This document shows, piece after piece, positions 44,474-55,649 of a stretch of 64,000 nucleotides of DNA. The notes below the pieces were generated by a model. It had not been told where the DNA came from. It saw only the letters and a list, made by a program, of their open reading frames with translations, and ran no database searches. Position numbers and translations under genes: made by a program. Each line of letters starts with the position of its first letter. Position 1 is the stretch's first letter. The DNA lies in NCBI GenBank assembly GCA_003996215.1, contig QJPP01000461.1:1-64000 (forward strand), written 5' to 3'. Source of the DNA: Jaltomata sinuosa. Lineage: Eukaryota; Streptophyta; Magnoliopsida; Solanales; Solanaceae.

Positions 44474-46190
44474 ATGGGTTTGGTAAATATGAAAAATATC
44501 GGTGGGTATGATAATTTGGGTCCAAACAATAGTTATTTGATTATGAAAATTCCTCATTTTTATGTGAACTTAAATTTCATTCTTCTACTTCTAAAACAAA
44601 AACGTTACCTTATGCATATTTCAAAAGTAAGAATCAAGACTTTAAAATCAAATACTGAACTTCTACATAATTTAAAATTGACGAATCAAATTAATTCGGT
44701 TCATCCATTCTTTTTAGGCCCAAGGTATATTTTGTAAAAGAAATTATAAGCAAATACAAATTTATCTTCAAATCAATCTTCATTGAAATTCCAAATTGCA
44801 AAAACAACAACAACAGCAACTTGGAATTTGTGTCTAAACACCTACTTTGGTACTCTAATGAGCAGGGTGGGCATGGTACAACATACATAATTTCGACTTT
44901 TACTTTTTAAAATGTTATATCATTTATCATACCAAATTAATTTAGTATTGTTAGGTATTTTAAAATTTGATTTTAGTATATTGTGATACGATTAATTAGC
45001 AATTACAGTTTATTCAACTTCGACTTACATATACTTCATATAATAAAGAATTATAACTTTGACTTTTCAAGAAATATCTTCATTATATCATATTAACACC
45101 TTACACATGTGACTTCAAATTTTTTGGAACTTATGATTTCAAATATTCAATAATATTTGTGTAACTATTTTAAAATTTGCAGTCTTTTAAATATATCATA
45201 ACATTTGTATCGGTAAAGAGATCCTTCCAACCTTAATTAGAGACTCAGTTCAAATCCAAAAAATTTAAAAAATTCCGCTTTACCTTTAAACTAGTCTGAA
45301 TTAATCAACTCAATACTTTTTTATATCATATGGTTAAACAGAAAAAAATTATATGTGCGCTTATAAAAGGTTGTAATTAGGAAAACTAAGAGGGTTAAAT
45401 CAAATCATTTTAAAGTTTTTTTAAAAAGATACACATATATTAGGAGTTGGATAACATATTGATTGCACTTAACTGTAAGGATGTACTCCTTCGACCACGT
45501 GGTGTTTTATTTTTTGAAAGTCAATTTAATTAATTATGAAGTTAGATTAGATTAAATTAATTATTTTTTTATATTACAAAATTTATATAAAAAATATTAT
45601 AAATTCCAATAATTATATCTTAAAATACAAATCAAAACTAATATAGTTTGACTCTCAATAAACATCAATAACATGATAAATATTGAAAAAAGTGACGAAA
45701 TAGTATCTCGTTTGTTCTTATTTGAGTTCCTATTACTTCTTTCATTTTCTTTTACTTGTTCAATTTAATATTTTATATTTTTCTTGAAAAAGTATTAAGT
45801 AGATAAATACCTTTTTATTAATTATCCTTACTAGTGATATTTTAGAAATCTAAATATTATTGGCACCTAAATATTATTTACAACTCAGAAATCTCAAGTG
45901 GATAACAGATTAATCGTAATTGGCACCTATTGCCTATTGGTGTAACAACCTCTAATCTCCATGATAGCAGTAATAATTGCTATGATGATGAACTATTATT
46001 AAAACTGGTCCATCAATTATTATATTGGTAGTAGTTATTAGAGAGAGAGAGGCTAAAAAGTGAAAAGGAATACTACTATCAATTTTTGTTCTAGCAAATC
46101 AAGAAAATTGGTACACACATGATTACCAAATGCGGATTAGATTAAGCATTTATAGATGAAAAATGCTCTCTTATTCATTTTTGTTTGTCC
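44474..46190. other. AT-rich DNA, no gene
   Basis: 1.7 kb without recognised genes. A degenerate MITE may occupy about 45485-45705 (TACTCCTTCGACC at one side, GACGAAATAGTATC at the other), but the ends match too poorly to be sure. Confidence 0.4.
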
Positions 46191-46199
46191 ATTATATTA

Positions 46200-46395
46200 G
46201 AGAAAATGCATCAAGAATTTCTTAAAGTTGGTCAATATTTGGAAGTAAACACCTAAAGTTTGCGGAAGTCCTATTACCCCACGGAACAATTTTAAAGTAT
46301 CATATGTACCGCCTTTCTCGTTCATTCCAGTTATAAAAAACTATGTGCAAACCCCGCATCAATTATCATTTGCCACGTGTCATATTAATTTTAAA
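46200..46395. repeat. Left terminal inverted repeat of MULE
   Basis: It pairs with 47510-47730. The outer 95 bp match well by eye; the inner part is more diverged, but a shared TGCCACGTG block at about 46371 is kept. Confidence 0.8.
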
Positions 46396-46744
46396 TCATT
46401 TTTATCTTTATTTTTTTGCTATTTGATTTCTATTCTTTGTCTTTCTTTTCTTTTCTCTCTTTCTTCTTCACCTCAATCTCCCCAAAAGTTCCTCAAATGT
46501 AACCATCATCATCACATCTCCTACGATAACCATCAATCTTTTTTTAATTTTTTAAGGTTCTAGCTATTCTCGTCAAAATTTCTCGAGTTAAAAAAATGGT
46601 CACTGGGTGATTGTAGTCGGACCTTCTCTCGAAAAAGCACCATCAATTTGACTGAAAGAAATTGATTTACTAGCTGGTTCTTATAATTACTCAGGAGAAA
46701 ATACCATCGATTTTGTAGTTTGTTTTAGTTTGCTCTGCTTCAGT

Positions 46745-47378
46745 AATGATTACCCAGAATGTAGTTGAGTTCGTCAGCTTGGATGATATCGCCATTGAAA
46801 AAAATTAGGAGGAGAAAAGGTTCAATTATAAAAAAATAAGCACTTTGATGAAGATTTATAGCATCATTCAAGTAAATACAGATTAAGGTCGTAGAAACAT
46901 GAGCTTGTGATATAGCTACACCTAATTCCAGACCGGTTAATGCAAGAACTACAAATAAAGGACCAAGATCCCCTATGAAATATAAAAGATCATTCATACA
47001 TAGCATAGTCCAAGCGAACCCACTTAAAATCTTTACTGAACTATGACCGGCCATCATATTAGCAAATAAACATATTCCTGAGCTTAATGCTCGAAAATAA
47101 TAAGGGATTAGCTCAAGGAGTACTAAAAAAGGTGCTAATGGCAGTGGGACTCCTGCGGGTAATAAGAAGCTTAAAAAATGAAGCCCATTTTTTTGAAATC
47201 CCACTATAGTAATGCCAATAAAAAAAAAAATGAGAGACCCAAAGTAATGAGAAAACGACTTGTAACTGTGAAGCTATAAGGTATCATACCCTGGGGATTA
47301 CAAAATAACGAAAAAGTAAAAGTGACCGAGATGCAAGGGGAAAACTTTTGTTTAACATTTCAATTGCTGAATCAAACA
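46745..47378 (-). pseudogene. atp6: Nuclear copy of mitochondrial atp6 (3' half)
   Basis: The reverse-strand translation matches the conserved core of plant ATP6, the proton-channel subunit a of ATP synthase: VKQKF and NPQGMIPYSFTVTS (47290-47378), then GFQKNGLHFLSFLLPAGVPL, RALSSG, LFANMMAGHSSVKIL, GFAWTMLCMND, FIGDLGPLF, ALTGLELGVAIS, YLNDAINLHQSA. The motif containing the essential channel Arg reads SGICLFAN, Cys where Arg is expected. A frameshift lies in a T10 run (47221-47230 on the forward strand). Beyond the FFIIE motif the frame runs into non-atp6 sequence (to 46740). The N-terminal part of the protein is missing. A dead copy. Confidence 0.85.
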
Positions 47379-47509
47379 CTATTTTGAATCTGATTTCATT
47401 AAGGAGGGAGATTTTTTTTTGTTGTGGATGAAAAACTCTCCAATGGCTATCAATGGAGGTTTGGAGAAGATGGAAAGTGGGTCTATTTAATAAAAAGAGA
47501 AGTTTCAAA

Positions 47510-47730
47510 TTAATAATGCCACGTGGCACTAAAACATTGGTCTGGGAGTGAATTTTTACTCATTCACGCGCGCCCCTCAAATTTGAGATTACACATGCTT
47601 TGAAAATGAGTCAAAATAGTGTATTTATTATGGTTGAAAATAGTTTCGTGGGGTAATAGATCCCCCGTAAACTTTAGGTATCTACTTTCAAATATCGACC
47701 AACTTTAGAGGGGGCTTGATGCATTTTCTC
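47510..47730. repeat. Right terminal inverted repeat of MULE
   Basis: The inverted copy of the left end, ending CTTGATGCATTTTCTC. The part between 47530 and 47590 (with CGCGCGCC) has no counterpart on the left. Confidence 0.8.
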
Positions 47731-47886
47731 ATTATATTAATGTCAATTTCGATATATAGGAGAAGAATGTTTCTTTTTCATGTTTAACCCTTAATATTGA
47801 TTACACATTCTTCAAATCGTTACCTAAGACTTGAGAATATATACCAATTATTTTTGGAATAGTTATTGTTTTTTTTGGTTGAAAAT

Positions 47887-47900
47887 GGGCCGCAAGGCCC
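47887..47900 (-). other. GC-rich hairpin at LINE 3' end
   Basis: GGGCCGCAAGGCCC can form a 5-bp stem with a four-base loop, about 10 bases before the poly-A tail of the LINE. A perfect 20-bp palindrome, AGTCTCGAAGCTTCGAGACT, lies further into the 3'UTR at 47981-48000. Such a 3' structure may be the RT's recognition signal; inferred from position only. Confidence 0.55.
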
Positions 47901-48583
47901 AACATATTAATAAATCAAAATCGAGACATTATCTGATCCAAGTGGATCCGGTCCATTACAAAGCCCAAAATGAGAGTTAGAGTCTCGAAGCTTCGAGACT
48001 GCTCCTCTTCCTTTGTGTTGACAGAGCTCTGACGATGAAGACATGAAGGCTTCTCAGCTGATTTTGGAGCTTACCCAGGTAAAAGTATCCTCGATATGAG
48101 AGAGCTTAGCTATTACATCACTTGAAAAATCTACTCACTACTTTTGCTATTAGAGACCTTCTTTTGAGATGACGGAGCTTCGGAGAAGAAGACGATGGGG
48201 TCATTTATGAGAAGGCTTTTAGTGGGTTTTTTATCTTCCCCAGGCAAGAATTTCCTCGATCTACATAGATATTAGCTACTACTTCACCTGAGAAGGCTTC
48301 TAACTTTGGCTTCTTTGCTGTTAGCACCTCTTGAAGGTGGTGCATCTGCAAGTATGACTACCTTAGCAATGAGGATCTGAGGATGGGAGGCTTGAAGAGA
48401 GAACATGCACTCGAGGTAAGCATTTACTAACTCGACTTAGTTACTTTACCTATAAATCTAAAGTTTAATGGGTTAAAACTCATTCGAGTTTGATACCACC
48501 ATCAAAAGTAAAAATCTTTAGGTAAAACCACTAAATCTAGTTGAGTCTGTTAATTGTAAAAAGGAAAAAACATAATCTTAAAA

Positions 48584-48641
<58 letters not shown>
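48584..48641 (+). repeat. Poly-G tract (58 G)
   Basis: An unbroken run of 58 G, followed by A and six more G, in the LINE 3'UTR. Homopolymers of this length are rare in plant DNA and are prone to assembly or sequencing error. Confidence 0.9.
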
Positions 48642-48642
<1 letters not shown>

Positions 48643-48919
48643 GGGGGGTAGTGAAGGTGAAATGCTACCATATCAATTGTTTCTCTATGTCTTTATTTCA
48701 TATCATTTGGATAAGATTTAGGTGTATGATACTGAAATCATATGAATTAACTTCAGACTAATTAGAAATAACAATATAACTTGTAGCTAGGTTTTTGTAA
48801 CTGCAATTCTGTGTAGTCTACCTTTGTGGCTTTAAACCCTGTAAAAACTTATAAGCAAATTGCTGAAACTAGAGACTTACTCTTCTGATTGTCTTATTCT
48901 CAATTGAGGAAAGCTGTGT

Positions 48920-49420
48920 TTATCTTAATTGATTATCTTTCTGCCTATGTTTGGGACCTCCTGGAAATTATTTAGCTGAAAATTACTTGCAAAAACAAAA
49001 ATCAGATTAGCAAAAAAATCAGCAAGAGTATTTTCTTCCCTTAGAAAATGTTGTACTCTCACTGATAAAGAACTCCTTAGCCTCTTAATGAAGTTCACTT
49101 CCAAAGTCACACTCCAAGGGATCTGCCAATGATCTTCTAGAATCTAAACTATTACCAATGAATGTCTCTATGATAATGTGAGATAAATTGGTGTTCTTAT
49201 AAAATTGCAATCCTACTCTGATGGCCACTGCTTCAAAAACCAAGTTTGTTGAATTAGGACGTCTTAAACTATTTGCCACAATCATGCCCCCTTCACTATT
49301 TTTGATACAAAAGCTGCAGAGCTAGGACCAGGGTTGCCCCTAGAGGTTCCATCTGTATTACACTTTAGCCAACTAGTGAGGGGAGGCATCCACTTGACTA
49401 CTTTGGTGTTATATCTAGGT
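48920..49420 (-). pseudogene. LINE ORF2 RNase H domain
   Basis: The reverse-strand translation shows LTSWLKCNTDGTSRGNPGPS, the start of the plant L1 RNase H domain with its first catalytic Asp. Further on, in another frame, comes VQHFLREENTLADFFANL, its conserved end (usually REGN-LADYLA). At least one stop and two shifts lie between. Confidence 0.75.
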
Positions 49421-50644
49421 CTGTAACTATCTAGTAAAGCTACAATCAAAGTCCAAGTAGTTGAAACAGTTTGATGCCAATTAAAACTTACTCTTGTAAG
49501 TTTATGAAGGGTGGATGAGATCTCCAGGAATGCCTTTCCAATAGTAAAGACACCCCAATGAAGAATAGCTTATCTTCTCTGTCATAGGACCCACAGAATA
49601 ACAATAGGTACAACCTAAAAAATCTCCTTCATTCTAGCATTTCCTCTTACTCCCCACCGCTTCCTCACTACTTTCTTAAACTGAAGCAGTGGACCATTTA
49701 TCCCTGTTGCTCTCAAGTAATAGCTCCAGATATTGGTGGCAATTTCCCCTTCCAGGAACAGATGATCAATAGTCTCTCTTCCTAAATTGAGAAAAATCTA
49801 CAATCTTGTGAGGTATTGGGGTTCCTGTCATGACCCAACCCGCCGTGAACGGTACCCACTCAAAACCTCTGGATGAGCAGATCAATATCAACCCAACACT
49901 TAGTAAAGTATAACAACTCAAAATCAGTTTGCGTTAAAAATAAATCAACATTCACCATCGAAATTCTAATAAAATAAGATCATGTGGAAATCCCCTAGAA
50001 TCTGAAAGTCACCATACCAGAACATCTACCAAAAGTCTAGAACGGGGATGTAATCACAATAAAATAAGATTTAAGTCCAAAACAAATGGGCTACAACTAA
50101 ATAGGATGAAGACAAGGTAGCCCGGAAGAAGTAGCTCACTCTTGAAGTTTTGAATCGTCGAAACTACAACTGAGGTCGCGTAGGAGCCGCCGGAAGATGT
50201 CATGTACTCATACAAGGAAAACAAGTGCAGAATCAATACACAACCATCATGTACTGGTAGGATCATTGGCCAGCTCCAATAAAAAAGATATGAACAATAA
50301 ACTAAAGCTGAGTAAAGTAAAGTAAACATGTAATACAAGCCAGCTATCCACTAGACTCTAAGTCTTTCCTCTATCTTACCAATCACATGTAACAAGTCTG
50401 ACAATCATTGCACAATACACCATGACAATAACATATATCCCTTTCAAATAACTCGTACCAACTACGTATCCTAAGACAATATCTAAGTGTTCAACATGCA
50501 ATCCCGATCTACACTATGACCAACCCCACAGTTAAGTACAACCACCCGGCCTCTCAAGGACTATCATGCAATAAACACATATCAAGAGTACAACCTGGTC
50601 CACTCATGGAACCATCATTTGAATACAATCAAGGCAAGTAAAAT

Positions 50645-50850
50645 CAAACCCGTACCAGGAGTGGTACCCGAGCCAACCATTATAAATCTCGTACCAGGCG
50701 TGGTACCCGAGCCAACTGATAAATATCCTATACTAGGCATCGTACCCGAGCTACCAATATATAACCTGTGCCAGGCGTGGTACCCAAACCAACCGAATAT
50801 CACACACAATCCAATAAGTCGGTGTGGTACTCGAGCCAACCGAATGTCAC
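50645..50850. repeat. Imperfect tandem repeats in gypsy LTR
   Basis: About five diverged copies of a unit of roughly 45 bp containing GTACCAGGCGTGGTACCCGA and GCCAAC. Copies near 50654, 50692, 50731, 50768 and 50820. Confidence 0.75.
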
Positions 50851-51589
50851 ACACAATCCAACAAATCAATAAATAATAAACAACATCACACTTATAAGCC
50901 AACAAAAAACCAAACCTAGTTCATTTCACATAATTGACACAAGATAGCTAGACATTCATAGTCTTATTCCCTAAGCATGCAAACTCATACAATACTAAGC
51001 GATAGTACATGCACACATATTGCATATTGGAAAAAATAGTAACCATCACCTGCCTCGAATAACTCAAAGCTCTACTGGATAGGAGTCTTCCCATTTTCCG
51101 AAGCCTTTACTTGTTCTTGGTCTAAAATGATTACAAGATATACTAAAATCAGTCCACATGGCCTAATAATTATCCGAATTATACTCAAATCCCAATCCCC
51201 AGGCCAACCTATGATTATTCCACCCATTCCAGGGCTTTTCCACCATTAATTCACCTAAATCTATCATTTTTACGGATATATTAAGTGAATTACGACGAAT
51301 TGATTATAACCCAACAATAATATTTAAGACCCAAGAATTTCTACGCCCTAGAATCCCCATTTTACCTGAATTTTATCATTCCTAGGTCAATCTAAACCTT
51401 TTTCCAAGCCCGTAACTATCAGTTCTACTATGTAGGAAATATAACATTAAGTTAGGGGAGAAATACCCTTACCTTTGGGACGAAAATAGTGAAAAATGGA
51501 GTTGAAGTCGCCCAAATCACCCTTTCCCTTTTCCAAAACGTTCTTGAGAAAAACTGAACGTTTTGGGAAAGTTTCTGCATTGAAACCTA

Positions 51590-51735
51590 ACTCAGTCCGC
51601 TATAGCAGTTTATACACCGCTATAGCGGCACCGCCGTAGTGGAACCGACTGCTATGGCGGTGCTGACCGTCATTGATATTCCACTATAGTAGTGGCCACA
51701 ATAGCATAGTGTCAACCACTTTAGCGGTTGACACG
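51590..51735. repeat. Cluster of CCGCTATAGCGG-like palindromes
   Basis: Repeated short palindromic words (CCGCTATAG, CACCGCTATAGCGGCACCG, GCTATGGCGGTG, CACTATAGTAGTGG) within 150 bp of the gypsy LTR. A related degenerate cluster is at 14430-14600 in another gypsy LTR. Confidence 0.7.
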
Positions 51736-52099
51736 GGACAAAATCTCATAAAATCCCATAAAAGTACCCATTTTATAACATACCTTAAATCATGAAATTT
51801 TAGAACAACCCCTTCACGTCAACCTTAATACATGGAGTTCTACTTACCCGAATTTATTTCTAAAAAATCACCCAGACTTCTTAACATCATAACTAATGGA
51901 AAAGCTAGCTCAATAAAAGAGATATTACCCAATCCTCACCGGATTACCCTAAATCACACCTCGCTCCAAAACCGATCGATACTAGCCTAGCCCAGAATAT
52001 TAAACTCTCAAACTCGAAAGTTTTCTAATCTGAAACTTGACATAAAAGGTTTACCCATAACGACGGACCCGGTTATTACAGTTCTACCTGGACAAATTG

Positions 52100-53960
52100 C
52101 TACTATAGAGACCCTTCCAGTCCAAACCCTTCATTCAAGAAAATAAATCTTGAAAGAGAGTCGTTTCACCCAGATTCTTTTCAAGTCCTTACTGATATCT
52201 TCTTTGTGTCTGATCAGTTCCCAAGCACTCTTAATACTAAAATTCCCCTTGATGGTCTTAGTCCACCAAGGCTTATCAGCCAAATCAGCTTGCCTAACAT
52301 GACCCATGCGTTGCTTAACATGAGTGACAACATGTTCAGGGCGATGATCACCCATAATGTCATATTTCCGTCCTCTGCACCCATCAGAACATCAATAGCT
52401 ACCAAGGGATGGCATCCTTGTAAAACTGATGGTTATTGATTAAGTGGACCAAGAATGGTCCAATAATCTTACCATATGCTAGATGTGCCTCCAACGATTT
52501 CCCACCATAGATGTTATTCTACTTTGTCTCTATTTTTCAGCATGTACTTTCAAACTTAAGATCCTTCCCTCTATTGTACAATTATAGGAATTTATTTCTT
52601 ATAATATTTGTTTTACATAAAACTAGCCCACAAAGAATTTTGAGTTCTGAATCTCCACCAGAGCTTAGCATACATAGCCTGATATACGTCAAATATTGAT
52701 CTGAAGTCTAATCCCCCTTCCTGTTTAGGTAGACAAACTTTGTCTCATGCAACCCAATGATTGTTCTTGGAATTCTTTTTGTTGTTCCAGAAAAACTTAG
52801 CAAAAATTCTATGAGGATCCTTGGTGACACATTTAAGAGGAACTATCGCAGATAACATACGAAGTGGAACACTCTGAAGAACACTAGTTATCAGAACCTC
52901 CTTCCCTCCATAAGAGAGCATGTTACCTTTCCAGGTCCGTAACTTATCCTTGACTGTATCGAGATGATCTGAGTAATGTTCTTTTCTTTTCCTAGTGTGT
53001 ATGATAGGACATCCCAGATATTTCATGGAAAATTGACCTTTTGGGGTACCTAAGCACTAAGTCAGAATCTGACAAATGTTTGTTGCTTCCTTATGATGCA
53101 AGCACTTTTCTCCTTGTTGATTTTCTATCCAGACTCCACTTCATACTCCTGTAGAGTATCCATAATTTTTTCCAGAGAATATGTATGGGCTGAGCTAAAA
53201 ATAATGGTGTGATCTGCGTAAGCCAGATGATTCAAGTTTGTACTACCATTTGGGTAACCCACATATTGACCATCATTAAAGAGGGCATTTAAAGCCCTTA
53301 AAAGAACCTCGACAAATAAGATGAAAAAAGTAGGAGATAAAGGGTTCCCTTATTTTACTCCATTGGTAAAGTGAAATAAGCCATGAGATTGTCCATTGAC
53401 TAGAATAGAATACCAATTGTTAGTAATCAATCTGCAAATCATATCCACAAATTTATTACAGAAACTAATCTTTATCAGGACTTTCATAAGAAAGAACCAA
53501 GAAACTTTGTCATATGCCTTTGCCGTATCAAGCTTGATCACCATATTTGCTGGTCCCCCCTCTTCTATATGTCTGTAACAATCTCTTGAATGAGAGTATA
53601 TTTTCAATAATACTTCTACCTTTGACAAATCCAGACTAGTTAGGTGAAATAAGCTTGGGAAGTACAAATTCTAGTCTATCATGAATGATCCTAGAAAGGA
53701 TTTTGTTAATAAAATTACTCAAACTAATTAGTCTCATATCAGAGAAGGTCTTAAGATTAACCTTTTTTGGAAGAAGAATCAAATTAGTATGAGTGATAGA
53801 CTTGAGAAGGGTATTACCTTCAAGGAATTCCAGTACCATCTTCAATATGTCATCCCCAACAATCTCCCAACAATGTTGATAGAAGATCCATGTAAGCCCA
53901 CCTGGTCCTCCTACACTGTCCCCATTTAGGTTAAATACAACTTTCATGACTTCTTCCATA
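52100..53960 (-). pseudogene. LINE ORF2 reverse transcriptase and zinc-finger region
   Basis: On the reverse strand: LNGDSVGGPGGLTWIFYQHC and LLPKKVNLKTFSDMRLISL (53636-53959), VIKLDTAKAYDKVSW (53350-53667), LAYADHTIIFS near 53200, then MKYLGCPI, SYGGKEVLITSVLQSVPL, FFWNNKK (52745-53026). The zf-RVT part lies at 52131-52355 (WWTKTIKGNFSIKSAWEL). The catalytic Tyr/Phe-Ala-Asp-Asp motif reads Ala-Asp-His, so the polymerase is dead even apart from the stops and shifts. Confidence 0.85.
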
Positions 53961-54589
53961 TCGGCTTGTTACATAGTTTATGGTTCGCTATTGAATTTAT
54001 CAAGTTTGGCATGTGTTCCAGCAGTGGGAAATCTACAACATCCCTCTCTTGTGTGAACTGGTGTTAAAAGTGCTGAACAACCTCATCAGCAATATCTTCT
54101 TCACTGTCCAACCATTAGCCTTGAGAGTTCATAATTCTTTGGACATGAAGCTTCTACCTCCTCTCTTTTACAAGACTGTGGAAAAATCTTATATTTCTAT
54201 CTCCATTTTTAAACCAGTCATAATCTGTCTTTTGTTGCCAGAAAACTTTCTCATAGTGAATATATTTTTTGTATTTTGTCTGAGCTCTTTGCATCACTGT
54301 TCTATTCTCCTCAATTGGGTATTCTTCATAATACTTCTCCTTGATTTGCACAATATCCTCTCTGATGATCAATTTTTTAAACAAATCTCCATATATATCC
54401 TTACTTTATTTAGTCAAAGCAGTCTTGACTCTTCTAGTCTTCTCCTTAAAATCCCAAAAAGAGTTCTGAGAGATATCAGAGCACTAAATTTTCCTCACTA
54501 CCTCCTTGAAAGATTCACGGTTGGTCCAAAACTTGAGAAACCTAATGGACAACATTTTCTTCAAAACATAGTAACATAGGGGCATGGTT

Positions 54590-55130
54590 AGAACCAATCC
54601 TTGGTAGATGCTCTACTATAGACTGGTTGAACCAATTCTGCATCTCTAAGTTGGATAGAACTCTATCAAGTCTTTTAAAAATGCAATCTTGACCTGATCT
54701 TTCATTCCATCAGGTGAAAGGACTCCTTTTGAATTGAACTTGTGATAATTCACAATTTTCAATACGAACATCAAAATCTTCATGATCTTCATCCTGAACA
54801 GGGAGGTCACCTATATTCTCTTCATCATGAAGAACAATATTGAAATTCCCCTACCGGCCAGGGTCTATCCATTTCATTGGATATGGAGCATATGTCATCC
54901 CACAAGGCCAACCTTTGAGTGGCATCACACTTGACATAAACAATAGTGACAATGAAGCTCTTGGATTTCACACTGTTTTTCATCTTTATAGTGATGTTTG
55001 GTCTGTGTACTTCATAACTGTAACATTAAAATCATGATTTGTGAAGAGCCTTATCTTCTCATTAGTGTTAGTAGTAGCCATTGACATCTTTAATCTTCTT
55101 CTGTACTTGTTAATGTGTCTAACCTATTGA
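54590..55130 (-). pseudogene. LINE ORF2 endonuclease C-terminal half
   Basis: The reverse-strand translation shows the plant L1 endonuclease end: WPVG followed by a damaged GDFN-type motif, then NIGDLPVQDEDHEDF, QVQFKRSPFT, a stop in place of Trp, QDCIFKRLDRVLSN and IGSNHAPMLL. Upstream are VTVMKYTDQTS and IVTIVYVKCDA, the middle of the domain, in another frame. The first catalytic part is not clear. Confidence 0.75.
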
Positions 55131-55649
55131 AAAAGGTTTCAGTAGTGCAATAAAAGTGAACTTATGATAATTGTGTAATATTTGGACTCTTTGAAAGGCC
55201 TTTTTAGTCCTTACTGACCTTATATTCCATATTAATGCTTTTATCTTGACACATATTTATATGCTGTAACATTTCTCATTGGTTGGATTCTGATAGGTTG
55301 AGCTGAGTCACCATTACCTTGTTTTTTTTACCTTTTCTTGCAGATTTCAGGAGCCTTGGGAAAGATCTGCATCCTTACTAATGTGATAAGGTAATGTATC
55401 TCCTTCTTCTTTATCTTCTCCCTTTGTTGCATAGGCCATCTAATTCTTATTCTCATCACCTTCGCTGAGATTATGAGCAATGACATCATGTAAAATTTTG
55501 TAAGGAGATATCATTTTTGTGCAAATCAATAAAGCATTATCCACCATGGAAACATCAGTTTGCACCACTGTGGGTATCTCAATGATAGCAAGGGCATTGT
55601 CATTGCTCTGTACCTTCACACTTTCTGGCTCTGCTCCCGTTGTACTACC

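Larger units (their letters stand above)
46200..47730. mobile_element. Pack-MULE-like Mutator element carrying mitochondrial atp6 DNA
   Basis: Both ends start GAGAAAATGCATCAAG read inwards and stay similar for about 95 bp (TAAAGTTGGTC, ACCTAAAGTTT, TATTACCCCACG on each side). Weaker similarity returns at about 170-190 bp (TGCCACGTG). The element is flanked by an identical 9-bp duplication, ATTATATTA (46191-46199 and 47731-47739). Long inverted ends with a 9-bp duplication are diagnostic of Mutator-like elements. It has no transposase; its 1.3-kb interior includes a reverse-strand stretch of plant mitochondrial atp6. Carrying foreign gene pieces is the Pack-MULE habit. The 9-bp repeats are still identical. 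Confidence 0.85.
49826..52080 (-). mobile_element. Ty3/gypsy solo LTR (2,255 bp) inside LINE ORF2
   Basis: It begins TGTCATGACCC and ends GGACCCGGTTATTACA, flanked by GTTCC and GTTCT (one mismatch). On the reverse strand it would start TGTAATAACCGGGTCC, a usual gypsy LTR start. It lacks pol, a primer site and a polypurine tract. LINE ORF2 reads on across it (zf-RVT part on both sides). The reverse-strand open frames 50054-50338 and 50615-50905 lie inside and are not genes. Confidence 0.78.

Noticed and set aside
45485..45705. Possible degenerate MITE
   Set aside because: The putative ends match too weakly and no duplication is visible.
46345..46563. Ser/Phe/Leu-rich open frame in the MULE
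   Set aside because: Pyrimidine-rich composition; no family match; begins in the terminal repeat.
47284..47529. 81-codon frame next to the atp6 fragment as a possible chimeric gene
   Set aside because: Its last part is atp6 DNA read in the wrong frame and the rest matches nothing; no promoter evidence.
54013..54579. 188-codon forward frame
   Set aside because: Antisense of LINE ORF2 between endonuclease and RT.
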